27,508 nt of DNA from Apostichopus californicus. Taxonomy: Eukaryota > Echinodermata > Holothuroidea > Aspidochirotida > Stichopodidae. The stretch is from contig JAIPMN010003633.1 in assembly GCA_020650975.1 (NCBI GenBank), positions 6,679-34,186 on the forward strand, given 5' to 3'. The notes beneath the pieces were generated by a model that worked only from the letters and a program-made list of their open reading frames with translations, was not told the origin of the DNA and searched no databases. A program made the position numbers and the translations under genes. Position 1 is the first letter of the stretch; each line of letters begins with the position of its first letter. Positions 9,567 through 19,168 of the stretch are shown piece after piece.

Positions 9567-10377
9567 GTAAAATTACACTTATATAGAGCCGGCATAATTG
9601 AACCCTAGATTGATCAAACCAACAAGGAGATGCTTAAACAAGCATACTGGCAATAAGTTGACTCATATCGTGGCAGTATTTAACTAATTTCTCTCTCAGT
9701 GGCTTGTAGACATTACTTATGGCTTGGTAAGTTAATCCCTCCATCTGCTTCTTAACATCTTGTTGTACACATCATTGTCAATGTTAATACTAATGGGACT
9801 ACATCATATGTCAGAACTGCAGCAGATTTAAGAGGTCATATGGCTCTCTGTGTCTAGCAGATTCTCTCACTGATGTAGCTATAGTAACGATGCATGATTG
9901 TTGTGATTTAAATTGATGGATTTGAGAAAAAGCAAGGCTTCTCGATGAGACTCATACATGTTAGCAAAATGAATTAATTGATTCCTATGTAAATCGTATT
10001 CAGTGTTTACTCTTATTGTTAAGTTGCTCAATATTCTACAAGTACTTTCTTTAAGGATTTGATTCCCCAAATTTTTGCCAGATATCAAGGATGCCAGTAG
10101 TTGGCAATAAAATTGAGTTTTGAGTATAGGTGACCCATTTTTGTTTCTATCCCATATTCTAAGCCAATACAGAGATTGCATGCATAAATTCCAAGAAAAT
10201 CCAGGAGATTTATTTCATACCATAATTATCTACAGAAGTGTATTTAATTTGAAGTGACAGTGACCCCCTACCGTGCCCCATGTTGCTGTTTGGTGTACTT
10301 TTGCTTTGTATCTCCCAGAGGCTGTAGGGAATGTATTATGGTGGTATTAATCAACAAGATTTTTTATTCCTCCTCAG
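9567..10377. other. Intron 10
   Basis: Non-coding with no array or transposon ends recognised. The minus-strand open frame at 9879-10181 has no motif or splice support. The acceptor TTTTTTATTCCTCCTCAG is strong. Confidence 0.68.
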
Positions 10378-10506
10378 TTGTGAACCCTTGTGAAGTTGTA
10401 GGTGCTTGCGGCATTAATGAAGATTGTACTGTCCTACTTGGCCAAGCAAATTGTGAATGCCAAGCAGGTTACACACAAATATCTGGAACTTGTCAGCTAG
10501 CAACAG
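10378..10506 (+). CDS. Exon 11: EGF-like module
   Basis: The exon has 129 nt with a strong pyrimidine-rich acceptor and donor G|gtaaca. It starts VVNPC. Cysteine spacing is x5, x5, x8, x1, x10. Its motifs, CGINEDC and CECQAGY followed by CQLAT, are the closest in style to exons 10 and 13. The longer open frame from 10254 runs through the intron and its N-terminal part is not coding. Confidence 0.92.
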
Positions 10507-11433
10507 GTAACATAATGTTTGTACCCATCTCAATGGCTCCTTGTTTTCCCTCCCCTCCCCTCCTCCACCATACTGTCCCCCCCCCCATCCCACATCCACC
10601 GTCAATCTTTCTAATCAAACTTTCCATTCGTTCACAAGATTGATGAATACATCATGTTTCATTTAGGTGAGTAAATAACATGTAGTGAGTGGAAAACTGA
10701 CTGAAAAATTGTAAACCAAAGTTTATTAGAGCAAAATACTGTATGGCCTGTCTTAATATTGAACCAAGACAGAAAATAATTACAAAAGTCAGATGCTTTT
10801 TCATAAAATTCAAATCTACATAAATTACTTTCACCTCATTTTAACTTCAGTTAACACCCTTAAGTTATGAAAAGAAAGAAAGCAAAAAGAGAAAGGTAGA
10901 AAGCTGTGTGTTCTTTAGTCATGTAATATGAAATTATACAATAAAAACTATTGGGTCAATAACAGTAAAATCTGGTATTCAATTGGGAAATTATGATCAG
11001 TAGGGCACTTTATAAAATCAAAATTAGTGAATTTGCCAAAATGTTGACCTAGTTTTGTGTAAGAGATAAAAGTGACTTGGCAAATATATAGTTTAACTAT
11101 ATTTTAATTATTTGAACGTTATTACATATAGATCTATATATTAGATATAGTCCTTTGCACACTTCTGTCCCCTCCATACCATTTCGTCAATTTTATGACT
11201 TATCATTTTTAACTATGATACTTATATCCAACTATTCTGTAGTCAGATCCTATACCTCTCAAGCAAGTAGTATATATATATTTTCATTTTTGTTCATTCC
11301 TCCTTGTTAAATATCAAAAAATCTTTCCCTTTGATAACAATGGCAATCGTATATCCATTTGATAGGTTATTTCTATTTCCTAGCCTGCATGTAGTTAGAA
11401 CCATTCCATGTTTTGTCCTCCTCCATTTCACAG
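10507..11433. other. Intron 11, with C-rich tract
   Basis: A strongly C-rich stretch (about 10538-10600) begins some 30 nt after the donor; the opposite strand is G-rich and could form a quadruplex. A short TA microsatellite lies at about 11270-11282. The rest is AT-rich without recognisable features. Confidence 0.7.
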
Positions 11434-11556
11434 GGTGTTTAATTCCTGGTATCTGTGGTGCGAATGAAGAGTGCCTCAGTCTACAAGGTGGCTCAATCAC
11501 CTGCAACTGTATAACAGGATTTACCCAACAAGGTGGACAGTGTGTGCAGGTAGTTG
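11434..11556 (+). CDS. Exon 12: EGF-like module
   Basis: The exon has 123 nt, acceptor CATTTCACAG and donor G|gtaggt. A nearby GT seven bases upstream (after 11549) would break the phase, so 11556 is preferred. It starts GCLIP, so C1 is the second residue and there is no linker at all after the junction. Cysteine spacing is x5, x5, x9, x1, x10. CGANEEC and GGQC-VQ keep it in the exon 8-15 family. Confidence 0.91.
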
Positions 11557-11650
11557 GTAGGTATCTAAAATAGGTGAAATGGTTGTAAGAATATATTCCT
11601 TTGCATATATCCTTCTCAAATAAGAACATTGCCTATGGATAATTGTGAGT

Positions 11651-12056
11651 AAAGATGTGGACAATTGGGTCCATTCATTGATGCCTGCATGTGTAGTCAT
11701 GGTTACCATTGCTTAGTTACAGATTAGAAATGATATTTAATGTCAAATAATTTATACAGGTTGATGTATATACATGCAAATGCATGTAATGTTTGTCTTC
11801 ATATATACCACTGATCATACATGTATTTGTTTCATTATGATATATTGGTAATGAAGAAGTGGATAATTGGATCGTTCATTGATGCCCATGTGAATAGTCA
11901 TGGTTACCAATGCTCAGTTACAGATTTTAAATGATATTTATTGTCACATAATTTATACAGGTTGATGTATAATACATCCAATATTTATAATGTATATATA
12001 CCATTGATCATACAGATATTTATTTCAATATGATGTTACTGGTAATGAAGAAGGAA
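11651..12056. repeat. Tandem duplication, about 202-bp unit, 2 copies (intron 12)
   Basis: The landmark GGACAATTGG/GGATAATTGG lies at 11659 and 11861. Both copies then share TTCATTGATGCC, TAGTCATGGTTACCA, CAGTTACAGATT and TTTATACAGGTTGATGTAT, and end near TGGTAATGAAGAA. The copies differ by scattered substitutions and small indels. The second ends about 20 nt before the exon 13 acceptor, so the duplication occupies most of the intron. Confidence 0.9.
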
Positions 12057-12077
12057 TATTTTATTGTTTTACTACAG

Positions 12078-12200
12078 ATCCGTGTGCAGCACCAGATGCC
12101 TGTGGTGTGAATGAAGCTTGTGTTAATACAGGTGACCAGGCCCAGTGTAGCTGTATAGAAGGATTCAGCATGCAGGGTGGAGTTTGTCAAGAAATCATAG
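12078..12200 (+). CDS. Exon 13: EGF-like module (no internal start codon)
   Basis: The exon has 123 nt, acceptor TTTTACTACAG and donor G|gtagta. It starts DPC; the D is a split codon. Cysteine spacing is x5, x5, x8, x1, x10. CGVNEAC, IEGFSMQGG and VCQEII follow the exon 8-15 pattern. The same DPC opening is used by exon 14 and, with one extra Ala, exon 15. No suitable ATG lies upstream in frame, so only splice-based annotation finds it. Confidence 0.92.
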
Positions 12201-12611
12201 GTAGTACATTCTCCATCTTGCTATTAACATATTAACACAAAGATTGTCTGTAGAACTATTGAGACCAGAGATTGAAACATTGTTCAACATACAGGAAGGG
12301 GATATATATTTATCTATGTGATTAAAGCTATAATCAGGAATCAGTTCAATATGTCTGTATTACACAAAAGCATTTTGTATACATATTGTGTTAGCACAGA
12401 AGAAAACTGTTCCTCTGGTTCAGTAACAGTTGGTGGTATTGTTGGATATGCAAACGATTTGTATCTTCCATACGTTGAAACTTTTATGACATTTTGCCTG
12501 TTACTTCAAAATCAAATGTTCTCTCTGATGTTCATTTCTTACATATCAATTTATTTAGGTCTAAATCCTCAAAGTAATGGACTTACAACTGTACATGTAA
12601 GGCATTCACTT
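12201..12611. other. First part of intron 13
   Basis: AT-rich, non-coding, nothing recognised. The plus-strand open frame from 12318 lacks cysteine spacing and ends within the neighbouring transposon. Confidence 0.65.
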
Positions 12612-12619
12612 CTCCACCT

Positions 12620-12917
12620 CATGGGCGCAGATCAGTCTTGGATAATAGTGGGGACGTTCTCTGTTCTCTGATACTATCTGAGCGGAGGGCGACCATGGGT
12701 TTGCGCGTAGCGTAGTAGAAATTTTTGGCAAATATACCTCCCAGATCGCCGGAAATAACACTTCCCAGACCCAATGATGCTCCCAAACCTCCTTAAATTT
12801 TAAAAATGCAGCGTTTGGTAAAGACAAATTGGTGGGGACACGGTATATCGCGTCCCCACCACTTAAAAAAATTGTTGGGGATGCATCCCGCTGTCCCCAC
12901 CAAGATCTGTGCCCATG
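12620..12917. mobile_element. Non-autonomous hAT-type element (MITE), 298 bp
   Basis: Terminal inverted repeats of 14 bp, CATGGGCGCAGATC (12620-12633) and its inverse at 12904-12917, differ at one position. The element is flanked by an exact 8-bp duplication CTCCACCT (12612-12619 and 12918-12925). Eight-base target duplications with short TIRs are the hallmark of the hAT superfamily. It is too short to encode a transposase, so it was moved in trans. It is inserted in intron 13. Confidence 0.9.
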
Positions 12918-12927
12918 CTCCACCTAA

Positions 12928-12987
12928 TGTTTGCCTTTGTTTACCTGTGTTTACCTGTGTTTGCCTTTGTTTACCTGTGTTTAACCT
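12928..12987. repeat. 10-bp tandem repeat, 6 copies
   Basis: Six units of TGTTTACCTG and variants (TGTTTGCCTT) start two bases after the right target duplication of the neighbouring hAT element. They end about 45 nt before the exon 14 acceptor, within the region where a branch point and pyrimidine tract are expected. Confidence 0.88.
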
Positions 12988-13032
12988 TCTTTGAAGTCAC
13001 TCTGTTGATCTTGTCATGTATTATTTATGCAG

Positions 13033-13155
13033 ATCCTTGCCTTAACCCAAACACCTGTGAGGTGAATGAGGTCTGTGTACCTAATAACGGGCAAGCTGTT
13101 TGCAATTGTGTTGATGGGTTTGTTCGACAGAATGACGGTACTTGTCAGGTTCCTG
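13033..13155 (+). CDS. Exon 14: EGF-like module
   Basis: The exon has 123 nt, acceptor TTATTTATGCAG and donor G|gtaagt. It starts DPCLNP. Cysteine spacing is x5, x5, x8, x1, x11. CEVNEVC and CNCVDGFVRQ are typical of this block; the GFVR turn links it to exons 7, 16, 25 and 26. The longer open frame begins at 12909 inside the transposon and 10-bp repeat and is not coding there. Confidence 0.92.
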
Positions 13156-13744
13156 GTAAGTTAATGTTGATCTGAATTTGCTAAAATGAATCATTTTATG
13201 AGTTTGACAAAAGGTAACTTCATCCATTTCATCATGGAAGGATTCAATTGTTTTACGTTGATATAATCCATGCCTGAATTTAGGAAATTTTACAGGATCA
13301 GTAAAACATAATTCTGGATAATAGAAAGATTTATGCAGGGTTATATATGCTCTTTTATTCTAAACTGAGACCTCTGTGAAATTTGGAGGAGAAAAAAGTG
13401 ATTATCTTGTTGTCATCAAGGATGTCAATTTCTCATTTTCTGAAGAAATTAACAAAGTAGTCAAGCTGTAATTTAAAAATTTTGAAAGGTGAAGTTGCAT
13501 TTCCCTAGCCCTGTAAAACAAAAATTGAAAATAAAAAGTTTTCAATTGTCAATGAACAATTATATAATCTTTACTAAAAATAATTAGTATTTTTGTTATA
13601 AGGATTAGTAACATACAGCATGCACTGAAATGACTAATGTCTCATTGACACAAAGGTTTATGGCTACGTTTGAGATGCTTTTAAACAAAAATTATCCAAT
13701 GGCTGTGTTTCAGATTTGATCTAATTTCATAAATCACATTTCAG
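13156..13744. other. Intron 14
   Basis: AT-rich non-coding sequence with no arrays, inverted-repeat ends or coding signals recognised. Confidence 0.68.
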
Positions 13745-13867
13745 CGGCTGACCCGTGTGACAGTCGAGTGTGTGGAGTGAATGAAGGGTGCATCAATATA
13801 AACGGTATCCCAGCTTGTGCATGCTCCACAGGATTCAGCAGACGAGATGGAGCTTGCATCGACTCAG
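13745..13867 (+). CDS. Exon 15: EGF-like module (no internal start codon in frame)
   Basis: The exon has 123 nt, acceptor CACATTTCAG and donor G|gtactc, a weak donor. It starts AADPC. Cysteine spacing is x4, x5, x8, x1, x10. CGVNEGC is nearly identical to exon 13's CGVNEAC, and FSRRDGAC resembles exon 8's YSRQDGVC. An open frame from 13788 is in a different register and is a shadow. Confidence 0.91.
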
Positions 13868-14835
13868 GTACTCCAAAAACTTATTTCTATACATGCTTTT
13901 GAATTCAACTTATTATATTCAAGCTAGTAAAGTTTATTCTATTTTAAAGTTATTATCAAAAAATCTTTTGTGAAGTTTTCTGAGTAGTCAAGAAGAACAT
14001 TAAGAAACTTATTTAGATATTTGCAATGTTGTATAAGATGAATAGATCTATTTTTAACAGGATGTATACATTGACCACTAAAATGTAATACTTTCAAACT
14101 GGACTAGAATTTAATTCATACTATTGGGTACGGAGCTTGGGACAATACTTTATGTAAGACTCAGATATTTAAGTAAATCAAAACTTTAAATCATGCAATC
14201 ATCGGTTGTTGGTTTAGAGCAGGGTTGAAGTGAATGACGAAGAGGGGCAGGGAAACCTTCTTTAGAGGGAGTTAAAAATAGCCTTAGATTTTCATTGAAA
14301 TGTCCAGGGACACCACTTGAGCAAGGCACCAAGAAAAAGAAAGAAAAACTGAAATGGCAATTATTCCAAAGTGATAGAAAACACAAACAGAAATGTCTGA
14401 AAGTTGAAAAACTCATGAGATGATTTGTATAATCAACCTAACGTCTAGATAGTTATGTTCCCTGTGGCTGTGTAATGGCTTTTTTTTTCTAACACAAATT
14501 TCGCTAGAGTTTTCAACACATTTGAGCCATGGTTTAGTTTGATAATGAAGTTCAATGATCAAGGTAATTATGAGGGCTCCTATGGCAACTTGTTTAAAAG
14601 GGGCACCCTTGTTGTTGTTGGATGATGTTTAGGGGCATTACAGACCTCCGATGGACGTATTAAAAGGTCAAGCATATTAGTTTCATTCAAGTTTATACAA
14701 GATTTTTATGAATTTGTTTACAGTTTTCCAAGAGCGTGTTTTTGACAGTGTAAAAACATATATAGGTTTATGTGTAAGACAACATTTCCTTTAGTTTCAT
14801 GTTCTATTGATACCTCTGTCTCCATCTATTTGCAG
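13868..14835. other. Intron 15
   Basis: Non-coding. It contains the second member of the decayed dispersed repeat (about 14265-14410). Otherwise it is AT-rich without features. The acceptor CTATTTGCAG is ordinary. Confidence 0.68.
14265..14410. repeat. Decayed dispersed repeat, copy B
   Basis: This is the partner of the repeat in intron 3. The 22-nt core at 14281-14302 matches 2198-2219 with one mismatch, and scattered blocks of similarity follow. The family is not identified. Confidence 0.45.
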
Positions 14836-14961
14836 TTCTAACTCAATGTCCTGCCTCTTCTAGTCTCTGTGATACCCTTGCTGAGGAGTGTGAAGACAAC
14901 AATGGATTCTTCTTTTGTACCTGTGTTGGGGGTTTTGTACGAGCTGGTTTGACTTGTGTCC
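14836..14961 (+). CDS. Exon 16: EGF-like module (no internal start codon)
   Basis: The exon has 126 nt and donor C|gtaaga. It starts VLTQC. Cysteine spacing is x6, x6, x8, x1, x10. Its C3-C4 loop, EDNNGFFF, is unusually aromatic and acidic. It breaks the NE-x-C pattern (LAEEC instead), marking the boundary of the exon 8-15 family. A TAG at 14861 is out of frame. It ends with C, so the next junction codon is CCG (Pro). Confidence 0.9.
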
Positions 14962-15356
14962 GTAAGAGACTTCCCCATCTAATTTCTGTAGATCTAACTT
15001 AATTTTTTTGCCATTTCCTGAGCTTTGTAGATAATAATGGCCAAAACAGAAAATGGATGTACCATCATAAACCAAATTATGGAAGAAATTTCAGCCAAAT
15101 GTAAAGATGAAAGTTTTTTTCTGTATTGACTAAACTAGAGGAACTTCCCTTCAGGAGTTCATGACCTTTGACCTATGGCCCTAGTAACAGACCAATCCAT
15201 TCTTCAGGGAGGTAGAGAGTTTCATCTTAATATAATGTGGACTGTTTTGTTTGCATAACAGTGGCTTACAGTGGCTGAAGTAACTTGATCAGTTCTGTTT
15301 TCCATGTATGGAATTTGACAGTCGTTTGGCACAGTAGGAATAATATATTTGGTATA
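14962..15356. other. First part of intron 16
   Basis: AT-rich non-coding sequence with nothing recognised before the tandem arrays begin. Confidence 0.65.
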
Positions 15357-15426
15357 GCATATATAGTAGTTTATAACAGACAACATTACACAGGGAGCAT
15401 ATATAGTAGTTTATAACAAACAACAC
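15357..15426. repeat. 40-bp direct repeat, about 2 copies
   Basis: GCATATATAGTAGTTTATAA occurs at 15357 and again at 15397, followed each time by a CA(G/A)ACAACA-like end. The pair lies directly upstream of the 66-bp array. Confidence 0.88.
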
Positions 15427-15430
15427 TCAT

Positions 15431-15829
15431 GGTACAGTATATCCAACATATTAACTTGATAAGGGATTCTGCTGCACACACTCTAATGGTATCACTACAT
15501 ATGTACCACTACATAGATATGGTATGTCCAACATATTACCTCGATAAGGGATACTGCTGCACACAATGGTACCACTACATGGATATGGTATGTCCAACAT
15601 ATTACCTCGATAAGGGATACTGCTGCACACAATGGTACCACTATATAGATATGGTATGTCCAACATATTACCTCGATAAGGGATACTGCTGCACACAATG
15701 GTACCACTACATAGATATGGTATGTCCAACATATTACCTCGATAAGGGATACTGCTGCACACAATGGTACCACTACATGGATATGGTATGTCCAACATAT
15801 TACCTCGATAAGGGATACTGCTGCACACA
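15431..15829. repeat. Minisatellite, 66-bp unit, about 5.5 copies (intron 16)
   Basis: Units begin GGTATGTCCAACATATTACC at 15521, 15587, 15653, 15719 and 15785, exactly 66 bp apart. A diverged first unit sits at 15431-15520, and the last unit is cut at 15829. Internal copies differ by only one to three bases, so the array is young or homogenised. Because 66 is a multiple of three and the unit happens to lack stops, it stays open in three frames over both strands. I do not regard those frames as genes: there is no domain, no start context and no splice support. Confidence 0.95.
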
Positions 15830-16102
15830 TTCCATGTCTCATTCTCAGTTAAAAACAAGTAGGATGTTAGTTTCATATGAATGACACTTTTTAGTTAAAT
15901 TTTTCATCATTGTTAATGTTTCTCTTATTCAGAGAAATTAGGCTTTTGGTTGAAAATTTGACAAATTTCCAAATCTTATGAATGGTGATATCATTAATAT
16001 CAACAATTTAAAGTGTCAAGTATGCAAATATTTGGTAGCATGTTGAGACAATAAATTTCTGAGATTGTGTAAATTTGTACATTTTTTATATGACTCTTTC
16101 AG
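15830..16102. other. Last part of intron 16
   Basis: AT-rich sequence up to the acceptor TGACTCTTTCAG. Nothing else recognised. Confidence 0.65.
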
Positions 16103-16234
16103 CGGAAGGTGGAGAGTGTGTGATCGGGAGTAACGACTGTACTGGAACTAATATTCAGTGTGCTCCAGTATTTGGCATTCCAGTTTGTGAATGTGTCACT
16201 GGTTTTGCAAAGAACAGCGCTGGTGATTGTGTCG
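16103..16234 (+). CDS. Exon 17: EGF-like module
   Basis: The exon has 132 nt and donor G|gtgagt. It starts PEGGEC; the Pro codon is split C plus CG. Cysteine spacing is x6, x6, x8, x1, x11. The segment IGSNDC around C2 recurs exactly in exon 18, strong evidence that these two neighbours arose by duplication. CECVTGFAKN is a regular C-terminal turn. Confidence 0.92.
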
Positions 16235-16829
16235 GTGAGTTTATTAGCCAATTAATAGCAACTGTGGGACCAATAGTAATGTTTCAACCAAACACTCCAG
16301 ACTTAATGTCAAATAAAATGGTGATTGCTTTGTTCACAGGCTTAAATCAACAAGTAAGTGATATATAATACATACTGTGGCAATATTGGTAAATCTTGAA
16401 GTTTTGATTAGCTGTTAGTGTATACTACCATGTTAATGAGGCGAAATAAACTTGCAAATTTTAAACATGGGCACAAAAATTCCTGGTGCATTTGTCCACA
16501 CAGTAGTGAATAATTGCTCACAGCAGTTTGTGATCATACGGTAGGTGTTACGACGAGATCACTCTTTTTTGGTAGTAATGGTGGAAGGGGGGAGGTGGGC
16601 TTAAATTAATTATACCACCTTGAGTTAATTCTCACCCTCTCTTTACTTATTGGCTGGTCATACAGCATAAACTGAGAACTAATGGTTATTATGAGTAAAA
16701 CTTAAAATATATGTCAAGAGATACAGATATCTAAACGGTTTCTGTAGGACCCTGTGGAATCTGTTATATAATTTAACTGCAGAATTAAAGATCTATGCTC
16801 TCTGTTAATCGTGGAAAATTCTTTTAAAG
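16235..16829. other. Intron 17
   Basis: Non-coding. A G-rich stretch (about 16579-16599) is the only compositional feature. The acceptor TTCTTTTAAAG ends in an AAG and is weaker than most. Confidence 0.65.
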
Positions 16830-16964
16830 CTACCACTCCTGGCATCATCTGCAATATCGGATCTAATGACTGCGGTGTCAACGAGATATGCATTGCACAA
16901 TTACTGAATAACGTCTGTATCTGTCAAGAAAACTACGTACGTGACATCAACAACGGCTGTGCAT
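16830..16964 (+). CDS. Exon 18: EGF-like module (no internal start codon)
   Basis: The exon has 135 nt, acceptor CTTTTAAAG and donor T|gtaagt. It starts ATTPGIIC with a longer linker. Cysteine spacing is x6, x5, x8, x1, x11. It has IGSNDC as in exon 17 and GVNEIC as in exons 13 and 15. After C5 it reads QENYVRD, so the usual Gly before the aromatic is Asn. This is one of the few modules, with exon 6, lacking that Gly. Confidence 0.88.
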
Positions 16965-17064
16965 GTAAGTGAGAATGTTCTAACCTATCACCTTATATAA
17001 GATAGATCCTGTCAACTTTGTTCAACAGATACATGAATTTACCATTACCAGAGAAAATAAATCC
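16965..17064. other. Start of intron 18
   Basis: Short unremarkable sequence between the donor and the hAT-like element below. Confidence 0.6.
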
Positions 17065-17072
17065 CTATAGAT

Positions 17073-17436
17073 CAGGGTTTCCCTAACTTAATCCCCACAC
17101 GAACCCCCTGTGGATGTCAGAGTTGTCCACGAACCCCCAACTTGTTAAGACAGCATCTGAGTCATATTATACTATAATACGCATAACAGTGCTTCGTAAA
17201 AGATCAAGTATCACATGCACGGTACGGTATTACTATGGCAACATATGACTACCGGGAAGGCGAAAAGAGTTTGTCGATAGGTACAACTTTTGTAGATTAC
17301 TAAATTTTATGATATATCAGATTTTAGTTCAACAAAAAGTACTCTAGTGTTGACTTTCAGAAACGTGTCACAAACCCCCCTGGGATGGACTCAGGCACCC
17401 CCTGGGGGTTCATGCACCCCAGTTAGGGAAGCCCTA
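17073..17436. mobile_element. Non-autonomous hAT-type element (MITE), 364 bp
   Basis: Left end CAGGGTTTCCCTAACT (17073-17088) and the inverse of the right end, TAGGGCTTCCCTAACT (17421-17436), agree at 14 of 16 positions. The flanks CTATAGAT (17065-17072) and GTATAGAT (17437-17444) match at 7 of 8, as expected of an aged 8-bp target duplication. CAGGG-type ends are typical of hAT elements. The element has C-rich subterminal regions with repeated CCCCCTG motifs and no coding capacity. It lies in intron 18. Confidence 0.85.
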
Positions 17437-17444
17437 GTATAGAT

Positions 17445-18209
17445 AGAAGAGGTTAAAAGATGAGTTAAATCTTGAAATTTCATATCACAAGAAATATGAA
17501 CACTTTTGAGTATTAGTAATGTTTCTGTGGCTAATACAGTTTTCACGATATTCACCTTTAAAGTATGCTGAATCTCTGGAATGCTGCTTTAAGTCTAAAT
17601 TGATGATGACATCAACTCCTCAGTGCAGGCCTAAATATCAATGTTTAATCTAGTATGTTTTATAAATTCTAATAACTCTATCGTAACATGCTCTTTCATT
17701 AACCTTCACATGAGCAGACTAACCTTGGATGACAATCAACACCATTTGTCCTCGACAAATTTGTATTGCATCGCCAACAAGTTATTTTGGGACATAAAAT
17801 CTTTTGTTTCCCTATTTAGTTTGCATTGCATCTGAGAAACTGATCTAAGGGTCTGTCTGTTAGACTAAGTAGTTCAGCCACTTGAAATGATGAGCCTAAG
17901 ACTTGTAAGAGTATATTTGTCAAACTTGTGGAAATGATATGGAATAACTGATACCAGTGTTTTATCAGTGTTCTACAACATGTTAAGATTGATTGGCATC
18001 CTTTAACAGTACATATGTGTCATGGAGAAGTAGAAAGAAATTGATTGAGTAACATTGTAAAGGAATATCCATAAAATTTTATTATTTACGATCAACTTAA
18101 TCAGTAGTATGCATGGCTTAAAAAATGTTTGTTTGGCCTGAGAAAAAGAAAAGGAGTGAATATTTTTGGTCATTACATGAATTTTTATGTTTTTTCATAT
18201 CTTTATTAG
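17445..18209. other. Rest of intron 18
   Basis: AT-rich non-coding sequence with no recognisable arrays. The open frame at 17641-17835 has no domain signature. Confidence 0.65.
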
Positions 18210-18347
18210 TCACTGGGAGCATATGCGAGGTCAACCCTAACATCTGTCCGTCCAACGCTAACTGTGTGGACGATGCAAATGTAGCAGCTGGGTACCGATG
18301 TGACTGTGTAGCAGGACTGGTCCTTACAGCCAATGGTGGATGTGAAG
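18210..18347 (+). CDS. Exon 19: EGF-like module
   Basis: The exon has 138 nt, acceptor ATCTTTATTAG and donor G|gtctgt, which is weak. It starts FTGSIC; the Phe codon is split T plus TC. Cysteine spacing is x6, x5, x11, x1, x11. The longer C3-C4 loop (VDDANVAAGYR) foreshadows exons 20-26, where this loop varies most. After C5 it reads VAGLVL, with Leu where EGF modules normally have an aromatic. Confidence 0.9.
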
Positions 18348-19168
18348 GTCTGTTTAATGTAAACTAACAATTTCACCTTTCAAAACTGAGCACTTTAACA
18401 CCCTGTGATGTAAATTCCATTGAATTCATTTAAAGGAGACCCAAAGATACAAAATCGATATAACTTTTGGACTGATCATCAAAATTGAATTACAGAGCTA
18501 CCTTATAGTTGAGTGTTTCTTTTAATGCAGCTGTTTGTCATTACAGCTGTTTTCATGTCTTGGGCTGTCAGATATGGTTGGATCGTTAGCTAGTTTGTTG
18601 CATGAAAGCTCATCAGTACTTCTCTTTAAATATGCTGGAAAGTTAAATATTGGTCACTCACTATCAACCTTACAGCGGCCAGTCTCAAAATAGTTTCAAC
18701 TTCAGAAATATTTTATTCACTAATTCAAAACTCATCAATATCTGGGAATAACTTTTAGGATAGTTACTTCCATTAAAGTACTTTTAAGGAATTTTAACAG
18801 TTTTTGAAACATTTAAATTTGATGGCAAAACCTAATTACCATTAATGTTTACAAAAGAAGAGAGAGATTTTGAGAAAGTATTAAGTTGTTATTGTCAAAA
18901 AAGAAAAACAAAGCAAAAGCACATGGCCTAGTCATACTACAATTTTATGTAGCCTCTCTTATTATTGCATATAACAAAATGGGTTGAAACTGTGATATTT
19001 ATTAACAGTTGAGGATAATTGCACCCTTTGTCGGGAGAAGATAATACTTCATGGAATTTGTTTGGAACATTGGACCAGTTGAAACTGTTGGGAAGTGGAA
19101 AATGTGACTAGTTGCTTAAAATAGACAGGTTTATCTCATCTTTGGTTTTGTGATTTTTCATTTCTCAG
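18348..19168. other. Intron 19
   Basis: AT-rich non-coding sequence; no tandem arrays or element ends recognised. Confidence 0.67.

Noticed and set aside
9879..10181. A 100-codon minus-strand frame
   Set aside because: No recognisable domain, start context or splicing; it lies in intron 10 and length alone is compatible with chance.
11773..11790. An octamer-like ATGCAAAT within a small palindrome as a regulatory site
   Set aside because: A single short match in AT-rich repeat sequence is expected by chance and the second copy of the duplication does not preserve it.
15429..15884. Open frames of 151, 141 and 115 codons on both strands as possible repetitive protein genes
   Set aside because: They are by-products of a 66-bp tandem unit without stops. 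They have no independent start context, domain or splice support and lie inside an intron.
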